Shown here: piece by piece, positions 37,501 to 46,099 of the stretch | Position numbering within the stretch: the first letter of the stretch is position 1 | How the letters are laid out: each line of letters begins with the position of its first letter | Source: an uncultured Helicobacter sp. | Lineage (GTDB): Bacteria; Campylobacterota; Campylobacteria; Campylobacterales; Helicobacteraceae | Length of the DNA stretch: 64,000 nucleotides | Direction of reading: 5' to 3' | NCBI GenBank assembly: GCA_944323645.1 | Contig: CALUTE010000004.1 | Coordinates: forward strand, 59,083-123,082 | The notes under the pieces: generated by a model | Told to the model about the DNA's origin: nothing | Databases searched by the model: none | What the model saw: only the letters and a program-made list of their open reading frames with translations | Translations under genes and position numbers: made by a program

Positions 37501-37701
37501 TGTTTCACACTTGGTGTGCTACCACTCGCGCTCTCTAGTGGAGCTGGGGCACTAAGCAGGCATTCTATCGCCACAGGCGTAATTGGCGGAATGCTCGCAG
37601 CCACCTTTTTGGCAGTATTTTTCGTGCCGCTTTTTTATTGCTACCTTATGCGTATTAGTGAATGGATAGCACACAAAAGAGGAAAAAAGGGCAAAATCTA
37701 G
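34576..37701 (+). CDS. RND efflux pump inner-membrane protein (AcrB/CmeB/HefC family)
   Basis: 1041 aa, the standard length of HAE1-type proton-driven multidrug pumps. The TM4 Asp pair is in [16 protein letters not shown], and the TM10 Lys in [14 protein letters not shown] completes the proton relay. Two large periplasmic porter domains are present. Good SD AGAGGA precedes ATG 34576. No adaptor or outer-membrane channel gene follows; the only adaptor gene in the window is at 41170-42270 on the other strand. Substrate not predictable from sequence. Confidence 0.93.
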   Translation: MISKFFINRPAFSGVISIVIVIAGLLCMFALPIEQYPKLVPTQVMVRAEYPGANAQTISTSVASILENSINGVEGMLYIQTSTTSSGTMTLNVFFDNKTNPDMAVVNVNNRVQAVLNQLPSEVQRLGVTVRKNSTAVLGLYQFYSNNPNHTQLFIANYIVLNIIDEIKRIRGVGDVELWSLMNYAMRLWLKPDKLAAHNLTPLEVIERVQEQNSQFAPGRLGQEPIDGSQFAYTLTTKGLLSSKEEFENIIIRANPDGSTLRLKDIANVEVGAQDYLERSTYNGVRSVPIRVTLLPGANMVEVADKVNTTIARLSQKFPEGMQYANPFRPTEFIHASMKEVIKTFIEAIILVVLVIYLFLQNLRATIIPVIAIPVSIIGTFAGMYALGFSINLLTLFGLILAIGIVVDDAIIVIENVERIMHTEHLNTKEATIKSMKEITGPVVAIVLVLSAVFVPVAFMGGFSGEIYKQFAITIVISVVISGCVALSLTPALCAIFLKPTHKPPIYPVRKFNEFFDKLTVRFSREVARVLRRGLISLVIFGGCIVLTYGLFKKVPTGLVPNEDMGTILVHTILPEGASLSRTAKVQKDLFTMVSEYPEVAESSIIAGFSFLANGFKSSGGISFIRLQDWSERKGVGQSDVELIAKLKQQGDTYPNARFVFAQAPTIIGLDASGVNIFVQSKESSDMNALKHYADLIVQKALKRPEISNAFTSLAVDTPQYEVILNREKASSMNININDVFRTMQVTFGSYYINNFELFSRTFRVVAQSEQGFRTSPEDSKNIFVRSNDGNLVPLSSLIEFKRIIGAEIINRFNLFQAAQIIGYTNPGYSSGDAIKAIEEIAQEVLPPGYDIGYAGATYQEKANAGSGSIAFVFGLIFVFLILVAQYERWILPLAVLSAVPFAVFGAILATFLRGLENDIYFQVGLLVLIALAAKNAILIVEFATQLRENENLSITESAIMATKMRFRPIVMTSLCFTLGVLPLALSSGAGALSRHSIATGVIGGMLAATFLAVFFVPLFYCYLMRISEWIAHKRGKKGKI

Positions 37702-37707
37702 CTTTGT

Positions 37708-38626
37708 TTAACCTTTTGTGGTTTCCATTCTTGAAAAAGGAAAGCACGATAGTAACTGCTGCTTAATTTTTTGTACCTTGTCTTGCGGTATATAGTAATC
37801 TTGCAATATATTCTGCACTGTAGAATCCCAATTATATGCTAATGTATCTCGAATATCAAGCGCTTTAGGCGCGTGCGCTAACTCATACACAGAATAATAA
37901 TCCTCAAACTTCCCATTTTGCGTTTCAAATAATCTGTTTGTTGCTATCAAACGTTTATTTGGAATGCCCATACCATCAGCAATAATCAATCCGTGCATAG
38001 CACTTGAAAAAATAGTTTCACACATAGCAATAGTTTGCAAGGATTGCATAGGATCAGAATGAGGATCTATAAGAACGGAATTGGGGATGCCTTGGGCTAT
38101 ATGAGAAAAGATTGGGCAATCAACTTCGGTGTGATGTGGAATTATGCCTATACTATAACGTTTTGGTGGGGGATTAGCGATAAGATCACCATACAAAAGC
38201 CCCGGATCGCCAAGCACAACAGAATCTAAATTTACTTGTAATAAAGCTTCCATTGCTGCTTTTGTCTTGTATCCACGCAGCGCATAAATATCAACTTTTC
38301 TATAAAGCCATTTCGCCCCCCCCCCCCCCCCCCCTTTTGTTTTCAGGGGCTAAAAATCCAGCGCGCCACAACCTAAAAGGTTTTACACATTTTCCAAGCG
38401 CAACCCGCACAAAAGATTTAAAACTTTTACTTGGCACAATGAGCCATTCTAGAACGCTTCCTACAAAAACCGCATCATAAGAGAGCAAATGCCATTTATT
38501 ATAAGGATCAAAAGGCGCCAATCTCTTTAATCTATAACCAAACAGATTTTATGTCATTGCTATATTAAGCATATCACCAAGATTTGCTTCACCCTCATTC
38601 CAATACATTAAATCAATTGTATGCAT
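37708..38626 (-). pseudogene. Polysaccharide pyruvyl transferase family protein, disrupted twice
   Basis: ATG 38626 (preceded by GGAG) starts MHTIDLMYWNEGEANLGDML, the typical start of this family. An in-frame TAA at 38549-38551 interrupts after LNIAMT, and the same frame continues NLFGYRLKRLAPFDPYN, then YDAVFVGSVLEW. A 19-G tract follows at 38316-38334. The frame beyond it resumes KWLYRKVDIYALRGYKTK, then GDPGLLYG, SIGIIPHHTE and SSAMHGLIIADGMGIP (the conserved C-terminal GT-B-like part). With 18 or 21 G the tract would be in frame, but the TAA would still stop translation. The family adds pyruvate or other groups to polysaccharides. The gene is probably dead. Confidence 0.85.
38316..38334. 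repeat. C19/G19 phase-variation tract
   Basis: Nineteen C on the plus strand (G in coding direction) inside the pyruvyl-transferase gene. Length 18 (also 15 or 21) would join the flanking frames. Confidence 0.95.
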
Positions 38627-38788
38627 AGATAGACTCCAATCTTAAGTTCTACACCACCCCAATTTGGGTGCTATGTTTGATGCTAATCATATTTAGTATA
38701 ACACATAACCAATGCGTATTGCAATAGCATTTTGGTTATTGCAATCTAAGCAAAGCAATGGTAGAATCTGGATTTGCAAGGAGAAAAT

Positions 38789-39445
38789 ATGGAATTTTTT
38801 AGCAACTATATTAATGTGGTTTTTTATGTTGTTGCATTTTTGGTGGGTGGCATACCTTTTGGGGCATTGCTTACTAGAATCTTTTATGGAATCAATCTCC
38901 AAGAAATAGGTTCGGGCAGTACTGGTGCAACAAATGTCTATCGTGCCCTCAAAGAAAGAGATTCCAAAAAAGCAAAACTATTTTCAATCACAACCCTCAT
39001 ACTAGATGCTACAAAAGGAATGATCGTTGTTTTGGTTGCAAAACTTTGTGGCATACCTTTTGGAGCGCAATGGATGATAGCGATTTTAGCAATCTTTGGT
39101 CATTGTTATAGTCCATATCTCGGGTTTAAAGGTGGCAAAGGTGTTTCTACAGCCATAGGTTCGGTAATCTTACTGATTCCTATAGAGGGAATACTTGGCT
39201 TGGTTGTGTGGGGGGTTGTTGGCAAAATTTTCAAGGTTTCTTCACTCTCCTCATTACTCGGTGTATTAAGTGGTATTATACTCACATTTATCATACCCTA
39301 TGTATTTACCATTCCAGATTCTATCAATGTTGTCGCACAAATCCACAGCCATACACCACTTATCATCATAGGCTTATTGATTCTCTACACGCATATCCCA
39401 AATATTAAACGGCTTTTTAGCGGGCAAGAATCTAAAGTCATCTAG
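38789..39445 (+). CDS. plsY: Acyl-phosphate glycerol-3-phosphate acyltransferase
   Basis: First step of phospholipid synthesis from acyl phosphate. 218 aa, five-helix membrane protein. The family motifs are GSGSTGATNVYRAL, KGGKGVSTAIG and the IFGHCYSPYLGF segment. ATG 38789 follows AAGGAG; an in-frame upstream codon at 38774 lies in the ribosome-binding region. It is followed after 3 nt by folB, so the two are cotranscribed, the pairing found in other Helicobacter. Confidence 0.95.
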   Translation: MEFFSNYINVVFYVVAFLVGGIPFGALLTRIFYGINLQEIGSGSTGATNVYRALKERDSKKAKLFSITTLILDATKGMIVVLVAKLCGIPFGAQWMIAILAIFGHCYSPYLGFKGGKGVSTAIGSVILLIPIEGILGLVVWGVVGKIFKVSSLSSLLGVLSGIILTFIIPYVFTIPDSINVVAQIHSHTPLIIIGLLILYTHIPNIKRLFSGQESKVI

Positions 39446-39448
39446 CCT

Positions 39449-39847
39449 ATGCACAAAAATACTTTTCTAATCACCATAGAGAATCTTGCGCTAGAAACTA
39501 TCATAGGTGTTTTGCCAAAAGAGCGTAAAAACAAGCAGCGCGTACTCATAAATGCAAAAATCAGCTACAAATACAAAATGTGCAAACCAATCAAACACAG
39601 CAAGATGCAACATTCTATGGTAGATTCTGATAAAGCATATCTTGATTATGTTGCAATTAGGGATTTTCTCATTTTACATCTTCAAAGCGCACGCTATGGC
39701 TTATTGGAAGAGGCGTTAAAAGGAAGCATAAAAGCACTAAAAGGGCGCTTTCCTGCTATAAACTCTATTTGGCTCTGTATTAAAAAACCAGATATTTTGC
39801 ACGACTGCATAGTGGGACTACAGACAAAACACGTCTTTAAAGAATAA
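39449..39847 (+). CDS. folB: Dihydroneopterin aldolase
   Basis: Cleaves dihydroneopterin in folate synthesis. 132 aa. Family features: IENLALETIIGVLPKERK at the N-terminus, the LDYVAIRD segment, then GLLEEAL, with the active-site Lys probably in IWLCIKKPD. The final region is longer than average, with an extra C-terminal 15-20 residues. Together with folP at 49006 this window carries two steps of folate synthesis. Confidence 0.88.
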   Translation: MHKNTFLITIENLALETIIGVLPKERKNKQRVLINAKISYKYKMCKPIKHSKMQHSMVDSDKAYLDYVAIRDFLILHLQSARYGLLEEALKGSIKALKGRFPAINSIWLCIKKPDILHDCIVGLQTKHVFKE

Positions 39848-39872
39848 TGGAGCAAACTTTCAAAAAATTGGC

Positions 39873-39878
39873 TATAAT
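39873..39878 (+). promoter_or_regulatory. -10 element of the tRNA-Lys gene
   Basis: TATAAT ends 10 nt before the mature tRNA 5' end, so transcription starts almost at the tRNA. Confidence 0.6.
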
Positions 39879-39888
39879 TATGCCCTGC

Positions 39889-39964
39889 GGACGCGTAGCT
39901 CAGCTGGTAGAGCAACTGACTCTTAATCAGTGGGTCCAGAGTTCGATCCTCTGCGCGTCCACCA
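39889..39964 (+). tRNA. tRNA-Lys (anticodon CTT)
   Basis: 76 nt including an encoded CCA. The acceptor stem GGACGCG pairs with CGCGTCC, the D arm contains AGCTCAGCTGGTAGAGC, the anticodon stem ACTGA/TCAGT encloses the loop CTCTTAA with anticodon CTT, and the T arm contains GTTCGATCC. It decodes AAG. Confidence 0.96.
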
Positions 39965-39998
39965 AAATCCGCATTAGCTAATCTTGTATTTATTATTT

Positions 39999-41042
39999 CT
40001 AGCGCTTTGTTTTCTCACGCACCATTTGTATAAGTGCAATCGCATTTTCTCGTGGTAGATCCGGCAACATTCCATGTCCAAGGTTAAAAATATGCCCTTC
40101 TTTGTTGCCCATAACGCGCAAAATATCTTCCACTCCTTCTTCCATAGCAGCATAGCTATACAAGGTGGCAGGCTCTAGATTCCCTTGCAACACAAACCGA
40201 TCGCCAAGCACCTGTTTCGCACGCGATATACCAACCCCCCAATCTACACCAAAAACATCAAACTCCCCGCCACACATATCAGTCTCATATCGTAACTCCT
40301 CAAGTAACGCACCCACACCTTTTGGGAATAGTATGACTGGTATGTGCGGATACTGTTGCTTGATTGAGCGAGCGATTTCAAGCATATAGCGCCAACCAAA
40401 CTCCACATAAGCACGCGGTGGAAGTGCTCCTGCCCAAGAGTCAAAAATCTGTACAGCATTTGCGCCCGCTCGAATTTGCGCTAAAAGATAATGTGTCAGC
40501 TCATAAGAAAGCTTGCCGAGCAAGCTGTGTAAAAGATTTGGATCTGTATAAAGCAGTTTTTTGCTGTGTGTATAGGTTTTGCTTCCTTCGCCCTCTATCA
40601 TATAAGTGGCTAATGTCCAAGGTGCTCCACAGAACCCTATAAGGGCTTTGTCTTTCGCGAGCTTGGCTCGCACGCTAGATATAGTATCATAGACATATTC
40701 TAGCTGCTTATATGCATCATATTTTAATGCATTTATACTAAGAGCATCGCGTGTGGTTTGCAAAAACTTAGGACCCTCTTGGGCAACAAATTCTAAAGGT
40801 AAGCCCATAGCCAATGGTACTACCAAAATATCACTAAAAAGAATTGCAGCATCTACATCAAGGATTTCCACAGGCTGAAGTGTTACTTCTGTCGCTAATT
40901 CTACATCTTGACAAAGTGCTAGAAAGCTGCCTGCGCGTTTGCGAGTGGCTTTGTATTCATCAAGATATCTGCCTGCTTGGCGCATAAGCCATATAGGCGT
41001 ATAAGGAGTGGGCTTACGTAATGCTGCTTCAATAAAAATCAT
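39999..41042 (-). CDS. hemE: Uroporphyrinogen decarboxylase
   Basis: Decarboxylates uroporphyrinogen III to coproporphyrinogen III in heme synthesis. 347 aa, full length. The N-terminal motif PIWLMRQAGRYL and the downstream ILFSDILVVPLAMGL, GFCGAPWTLATYM and NLGHGMLP are conserved. It ends just past the tRNA-Lys gene on the opposite strand. The RND adaptor gene lies 127 nt upstream in the same direction, as hefB is close to hemE in H. pylori. Confidence 0.97.
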   Translation of the reverse strand: MIFIEAALRKPTPYTPIWLMRQAGRYLDEYKATRKRAGSFLALCQDVELATEVTLQPVEILDVDAAILFSDILVVPLAMGLPLEFVAQEGPKFLQTTRDALSINALKYDAYKQLEYVYDTISSVRAKLAKDKALIGFCGAPWTLATYMIEGEGSKTYTHSKKLLYTDPNLLHSLLGKLSYELTHYLLAQIRAGANAVQIFDSWAGALPPRAYVEFGWRYMLEIARSIKQQYPHIPVILFPKGVGALLEELRYETDMCGGEFDVFGVDWGVGISRAKQVLGDRFVLQGNLEPATLYSYAAMEEGVEDILRVMGNKEGHIFNLGHGMLPDLPRENAIALIQMVREKTKR

Positions 41043-41169
41043 CGTCTAATCCTTTGATTGTGGTTATTATATGTTTTGCAGTAATTACTCTATTAGCTTG
41101 CAGAGTTAGGATTCTAGCAGAAATAATTAATTCTGCCTAATTCTATCAAGCATACAATGCTCCATTTAT

Positions 41170-42270
41170 TTAGCTCTTTTGCACATTTACAGGCATCTTA
41201 TCCTTCAGGCGCGAAAGATTATCTAAGATCAACACATCATTTGCCTGAAGCCCACTTAGCACCATAACTCTTCCATTGGGTAATGTTTTACCAAGCTTTA
41301 TGCGCACAAGGTTTGCTTGATTGTCTTTTAAGACAAAGACGTAGCTTCCTTGCTCATCTTGCATAACAGCAGTTTGCGGAATCGCGATAGCTTTGGCAAA
41401 CTCTAATCCCTCAATATACAAGCTTACAAAATCATTTGGTACAAGAGTTAGTTCTGAATTATCAATGATAGCACGGGCTCGTATAGATGAAGTTTGAGAA
41501 TCTAACACGCTATCGATAAAATCAATCCTACCCTTATGCTCATACTGCATACCATTGCCAAGAATTAAAACAACATTTGCATTTGATTGATTGCGCTCTA
41601 TATCAAGATTTTTTAAAAAGTAAAAATCGCTACTGGGAATCGAAAACTCCGCATAAATTGGATTAAGCTGGGTGAGTGTCGTTAGCACGCTATTGCCACC
41701 TTGTCCTACAAGACTACCAACATCATAGCGGCGCATTCCTACTCTGCCTGTGATATTTGCCATTACATCGGTATATTCTAAATCTATAAGAGCATCTTGG
41801 AGGGCAGCTTTTGCATTTGAAAGTGCTGCGCGTGCATTGCGATAACTATAAAGTGACTGATCGTGCTGATCTATGGTAAGTACGCCTTGTTTGTAAAGCC
41901 TCTCTACGCGTTGCCAATCCTTGGTTGCCCTATCAAAATTTGCCGCTGCAGATTCTACTTGTGCCTTTGCGATATCAACGCGTGCCTGATAACGCTTTGG
42001 ATCGATTTTAAATAATTTATCACCTGCTTGTACAACTGCGCCTTCTGTAAAATACTGTTCTAATAATACCCCCTCCACACGCGCATAAATATCAATATTT
42101 TGGATACTTCTAAGCCGTGCTGGGTATTCGAAATTTAACTTCAAAGGCTGCTCTTGGATTTTTTGCGTATTGATAGTGATTGCTTGTTGCGCATTGTTAG
42201 AATCCTGTTTGTCGCTACAAGCAAATAATAAAAAAACTATCGCAATACTTGCTATACTGCGTTGCAACAT
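41170..42270 (-). CDS. RND efflux periplasmic adaptor lipoprotein
   Basis: 366-aa membrane-fusion protein. The signal ends with lipobox LLFAC (Cys17). It has the barrel-sandwich hairpin (ARVEGVLLEQYFTEGAVVQAGD, then a coiled coil and ANITGRVGMRRYDVGSLVGQ), then a beta-barrel and membrane-proximal domain. It would bridge an AcrB-type pump and a TolC channel. No TolC-like gene is adjacent, although the H. pylori counterpart hefB lies between hefA and hefC. Its promoter matches that of the distant pump gene at 34576. SD AAGGAG precedes ATG 42270. Confidence 0.92.
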   Translation of the reverse strand: MLQRSIASIAIVFLLFACSDKQDSNNAQQAITINTQKIQEQPLKLNFEYPARLRSIQNIDIYARVEGVLLEQYFTEGAVVQAGDKLFKIDPKRYQARVDIAKAQVESAAANFDRATKDWQRVERLYKQGVLTIDQHDQSLYSYRNARAALSNAKAALQDALIDLEYTDVMANITGRVGMRRYDVGSLVGQGGNSVLTTLTQLNPIYAEFSIPSSDFYFLKNLDIERNQSNANVVLILGNGMQYEHKGRIDFIDSVLDSQTSSIRARAIIDNSELTLVPNDFVSLYIEGLEFAKAIAIPQTAVMQDEQGSYVFVLKDNQANLVRIKLGKTLPNGRVMVLSGLQANDVLILDNLSRLKDKMPVNVQKS

Positions 42271-42306
42271 TACATCTCCTTAAATTGTAATTATATCTTG
42301 CTAGGT

Positions 42307-42337
42307 ATTATAAAAGATGAGACCAACTCTAAGTCAA
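42307..42337 (-). promoter_or_regulatory. MerR-type promoter/operator of the RND adaptor gene
   Basis: On the minus strand TTGACT (42332-42337) and TATAAT (42307-42312) are 19 nt apart, with an imperfect dyad starting CTTAGA. Fifteen of the 19 spacer positions and both hexamers match the element upstream of the RND pump gene at 34425-34455. Confidence 0.65.
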
Positions 42338-42601
42338 GGGTTAGAGCCTAAACGCGCTTAATATATCTGAAGCAATAATATTGCCAAATTTTATATAAAG
42401 CTGTATGTATGTCTTATTTTTCTCAAATGAATTATACCACTTTTGTATTGCGGCTTTGCTACAAACAATCAGACTTCTACTCACAAAGAATGCTACATTT
42501 ATGGACAGATATTTGAGTTTTTTGGCACAAAAAAGGGCAAAGCTTTTTTTTTAGGGCTAAAAATGCTAGACTCAAAAATTAACGTTTTTCAAGGAACAAA
42601 A
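42338..42601. other. Leader region of cstA
   Basis: AT-rich, with a 9-T run at 42544-42552 and a TTGGCAC sequence near 42520. The latter resembles a sigma-54 -24 box, but the next GC is at the wrong distance. An in-frame extension of cstA runs through part of it, without a ribosome-binding site. No other gene seen. Confidence 0.5.
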
Positions 42602-44827
42602 ATGGGCACAAAGATCGTAGAAAAGTTAGCGTGGGGGATTGTAGCAATCATTGGCGCGTTTTATTTTGCTATGTTGGCACTCAACACCGGCGAAGAGGTC
42701 TCGGCAACTTGGTTAGTAATCGCTTCTGTATGTATCTATATGATTGGCTATCGCTTCTACAGTAAATATATTGCTAACAAAGTATTTGAGCTTGATGATA
42801 ACCGCGCTACTCCTGCTGTTATTAACAACGATGGCAAGGATTTTGTACCAACAAACAAGATAGTGTTGTTTGGACATCACTTTGCGGCGATCGCCGGGGC
42901 TGGTCCGCTAGTTGGTCCCATACTTGCTGCACAAATGGGGTATTTACCAAGTATGATTTGGCTACTTGTTGGTGTAGTGCTTGCTGGTGCAGTACACGAT
43001 TTTACGGTACTTTTTATCTCCACAAGACGTAATGGACGATCTCTTGGTGAGATCATCAAAGAAGAAATGGGTAAAACTACCGGTACAATTGCAATGGTTG
43101 GCATCTTTTTTATTATGCTTATTATCGTGGCAATTCTCGCAATGGTTGTAGTCAATGCGCTTGCAGATTCTCCTTGGGGACTTTTCACAATCGCAATGAC
43201 AATCCCTATCGCTGTTCTTATGGGAATCTATATGCGATATTTACGCCCAGGACATGTTGGCGAAGCAAGCGTTATCGGCTTTGCTTTGTTGCTGCTAGCG
43301 TTGTATTATGGACACTCTGTTGCCGATCCAAACCATCCTTGGCACGCCTTTTTTATGCTTGAAAAAACTACGCTCTCGCTTATCATCATCGCATATGGAT
43401 TTGTTGCTTCTATTTTGCCCGTGTGGCTACTACTTGCCCCAAGGGATTATCTAAGCACATTCCTAAAGATAGGTGTTATTGTAGCTATGGCTTTGGGGAT
43501 ACTTATTGTCAATCCTTCATTGCAAATGCCAAAACTTACTTCATTTATTGATGGAACAGGACCCGTATTTGCTGGTTCAATTTTCCCGTTTTTGTTTATT
43601 ACCATTGCTTGTGGGGCGATTAGCGGATTCCACGCGCTCATCTCAAGTGGCACAACGCCCAAAATGGTAGAAAAAGAAAGCCACACGCGACCCATTGGCT
43701 ATGGTTCTATGCTTATGGAATCACTTGTTGGTATTATGGCACTTATTGCAGCCTGTATTTTGGAGCCAGGCTTGTATTTTGCGATTAACTCTCCACTTAT
43801 TGTGCTTGATCCAAATGCTACTACTGCGCTTGGGGCAGATTTTGCCACAATTGAGCAAAATCTAAAAGTGATTCTTGCAAATGCTGGTTTTGTCTTAAGC
43901 CCAGAGATATTGGAAAGCGGGCATTTCACTACTCTCATCAACCAAACCACACAGGATATAGGAGAAAAAACTCTCATCGCAAAAACAGGTGGAGCGCCAA
44001 CTTTTGCAGTTGGGCTTACCCAGATTCTACACCAAATAGCAGGCGGACAAGAATCCATTGCGTTTTGGTATCACTTCGCGATTCTATTTGAGGCACTTTT
44101 TATTTTAACTGCTGTTGATGCTGGCACACGCTCTGGGCGGTTTTTGATTCAAGATATTTTGGGCAACATTTATAAGCCAATGGCAAATACTAAATCCCTT
44201 CTTTGGGGTAGTATTGCTTCTTTTATATGTGTAGCTGGTTGGGGTTATCTCCTCTATCAAGGTGCAATAGACCCAATGGGTGGAATCCATACACTTTGGC
44301 CATTGTTTGGCGCTAGTAACCAAATGCTTGCAGGAATCGCGCTCCTGCTTGGAACAGTGGTGCTTTTCAAGATGGGTAAAGCAAAGCACTCTTGGGTAAC
44401 TATAATCCCAGCCTTTTGGGTATTGCTTACCACTCTTTATGCAGCATTTCAAAAGTTATTGCCTGCTAATGGCGAGCGTGTCCATGATGCAGTTAGCCAT
44501 ATCGCCACAGCTCAAAATCAAATTGCTCTCAAACAAAAAGCACTCGAACACATTCAAGAGTTGCAAAAAATGAGCGCAGATGCAAACACAATTTTAGAGG
44601 GTAAAACGCTAGAGCAGTGGCAAAAAATTGCCGACAAGGCTTCCATACTTATCCACAATCATACTTTAGATGCGGTGCTTTGTGCGCTTTTTATTTTGGT
44701 TGTTTTTGTTGTAATATTTGCCGCAATCAAAATCTGCTATCTTACTGCTATTGGCAAAGGTGAGCACTTTCCGCTAAAAGAAGAACCCTATCAAGAGAGC
44801 AAAAAATTCGAAGCAGCAGCACACTAA
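42602..44827 (+). CDS. cstA: Carbon starvation protein CstA (peptide/pyruvate transporter)
   Basis: 741-aa membrane protein with about 16 helices. Family motifs: NDGKDFVPTNKIVLFGHHFAA region (read in two parts), AGAGPLVGPILAAQMG, GAVHDFTVLFISTRR, SSGTTPKMV and LTAVDAGTRSGRFL. CstA proteins import peptides or pyruvate, and Campylobacter and Helicobacter rely on amino acids for carbon. ATG 42602 follows AAGGAAC; a longer frame from 42443 lacks a ribosome-binding site. Followed after 3 nt by a YbdD-family gene, the usual partner. Confidence 0.95.
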   Translation: MGTKIVEKLAWGIVAIIGAFYFAMLALNTGEEVSATWLVIASVCIYMIGYRFYSKYIANKVFELDDNRATPAVINNDGKDFVPTNKIVLFGHHFAAIAGAGPLVGPILAAQMGYLPSMIWLLVGVVLAGAVHDFTVLFISTRRNGRSLGEIIKEEMGKTTGTIAMVGIFFIMLIIVAILAMVVVNALADSPWGLFTIAMTIPIAVLMGIYMRYLRPGHVGEASVIGFALLLLALYYGHSVADPNHPWHAFFMLEKTTLSLIIIAYGFVASILPVWLLLAPRDYLSTFLKIGVIVAMALGILIVNPSLQMPKLTSFIDGTGPVFAGSIFPFLFITIACGAISGFHALISSGTTPKMVEKESHTRPIGYGSMLMESLVGIMALIAACILEPGLYFAINSPLIVLDPNATTALGADFATIEQNLKVILANAGFVLSPEILESGHFTTLINQTTQDIGEKTLIAKTGGAPTFAVGLTQILHQIAGGQESIAFWYHFAILFEALFILTAVDAGTRSGRFLIQDILGNIYKPMANTKSLLWGSIASFICVAGWGYLLYQGAIDPMGGIHTLWPLFGASNQMLAGIALLLGTVVLFKMGKAKHSWVTIIPAFWVLLTTLYAAFQKLLPANGERVHDAVSHIATAQNQIALKQKALEHIQELQKMSADANTILEGKTLEQWQKIADKASILIHNHTLDAVLCALFILVVFVVIFAAIKICYLTAIGKGEHFPLKEEPYQESKKFEAAAH

Positions 44828-44830
44828 ACT

Positions 44831-45064
44831 ATGAAAATAGGCTCTTATACAAAATCTCAAATCGCTTGTATTTGGCGATTTGCTCGGAAATGGTACAAAA
44901 AAAGTGATCGCTTTTTTCATCTGCTTGTGGGTATGCCAAGCTATGATAAATATGTCGAACATATGCACACCAAACACCCTGATCAAAGGGTAAAGACCCA
45001 AGCAGAGTTTTTTAAAGAAGCACTAGATGCGCGATATAATGGGGGTACAAATCGTTGCTGCTAG
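44831..45064 (+). CDS. YbdD/YjiX-family small protein
   Basis: 77 aa, ending in CC. The core MPSYDKYVEHMHTKHPDQ is the family hallmark. In E. coli and Campylobacter these proteins are encoded with CstA/BtsT transporters and are needed for their function in some cases. It lies 3 nt after cstA, so translational coupling is likely. Confidence 0.92.
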   Translation: MKIGSYTKSQIACIWRFARKWYKKSDRFFHLLVGMPSYDKYVEHMHTKHPDQRVKTQAEFFKEALDARYNGGTNRCC

Positions 45065-45197
45065 ATTTTTAATTAGTCTTGACACAACCAAAGATGCCTA
45101 AAATATCAAAGCAGAATCTAAACTGCATATCTTGAATACAGATTCTAGCTCGCTGTACAGCTTTTCTTCTATTACAAATTAAGCCAAAGGGGATATT

Positions 45198-46007
45198 ATG
45201 AAAGCACAGACCAAAACCGCGATTCCAATCTTGAGTGTTGCAGGGAGTGACTGCAGTGGTGGAGCGGGTTTGCAAGCAGATCTTAAAACATTTGCTGCAC
45301 ACAATCTATTTGGGATGAGTATTGTGCTAAGTATTGTTGCTGAAAATACCGCACGAGTGCTTGGTAGTTTTGATGTGCCAAGCGAATATATCTTTGCACA
45401 GTTTGATGCGATATTTGAAGACATTCCCCCAATGGCAACAAAAATTGGTATGCTTGGTTCTGCTTCCATAATTGAGAGTGTCGCCCAAAGTCTTGAACGC
45501 CACCAAGCGCACAATATCGTAATTGATCCTGTGATGTTTGCCAAAAATGGTTTTCCGCTTATGCCAGAATCTTTACGAGAGCATTATATGCGCTTGATAC
45601 TGCCTTTTGCTGATGTACTTACACCAAATATTCCAGAGGCAAGTGCATTGTGTGGATTTACGATTGCCAATATACAAGATATGAAAAAAGCAGCCAAAAC
45701 ACTTCACAAAGCTGGCGCGAAAAATGTGCTTATTAAAGGCGGGCACAAAGACGATAGCGCTGATGATGTACTCTATGATGGGCAGGAATTTGCAATCTTT
45801 AGCGCGCCAAAAATATGCACAAACAACACACATGGTACCGGTTGCACACTAAGCAGTGCGATTGCTGCCAATCTCGCATTAGGCAAAAGCGTACAAGAAG
45901 CAATCTCGCTAGCAAAAGAGTATGTCTTCTATGCAATTTTGTATTCACTCAAACTTGGCAAAGGTAATGGTCCAACAAATCACTTTTATAAAAACTATAT
46001 CTCCTAG
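45198..46007 (+). CDS. thiD: Hydroxymethylpyrimidine (phosphate) kinase
   Basis: Two-step phosphorylation of HMP to HMP-PP, feeding ThiE. 269 aa ribokinase fold: SVAGSDCSGGAGLQADLKTF at the start, DPVMFAKNG, LTPNIPEASALCG, VLIKGGH and NTHGTGCTLSSAIAANLA carrying the catalytic Asp/anion hole region (GTGC). AAAGGGG precedes the ATG. Monocistronic, separated from thiE by 29 kb. Confidence 0.96.
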   Translation: MKAQTKTAIPILSVAGSDCSGGAGLQADLKTFAAHNLFGMSIVLSIVAENTARVLGSFDVPSEYIFAQFDAIFEDIPPMATKIGMLGSASIIESVAQSLERHQAHNIVIDPVMFAKNGFPLMPESLREHYMRLILPFADVLTPNIPEASALCGFTIANIQDMKKAAKTLHKAGAKNVLIKGGHKDDSADDVLYDGQEFAIFSAPKICTNNTHGTGCTLSSAIAANLALGKSVQEAISLAKEYVFYAILYSLKLGKGNGPTNHFYKNYIS

Positions 46008-46069
46008 CATACTCCTCACACCAATATGCTTATGATAATTTGGCATAGTTTGCTTTAAGTATTTTGTAT

Positions 46070-46075
46070 TATAAT
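46070..46075 (+). promoter_or_regulatory. -10 element for the rppH-lysC-hobA-holB-folP operon
   Basis: TATAAT ends 24 nt before ATG 46100. It also shows that an upstream in-frame codon at 46064 cannot be the rppH start. Confidence 0.6.
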
Positions 46076-46099
46076 TTCGTTTTTTCAAAGAGCAATACA

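Noticed and set aside
42520..42545. TTGGCAC upstream of cstA as a sigma-54 promoter
   Set aside because: The GC that should lie 10 nt after GG is 11 nt away, so the spacing is wrong.
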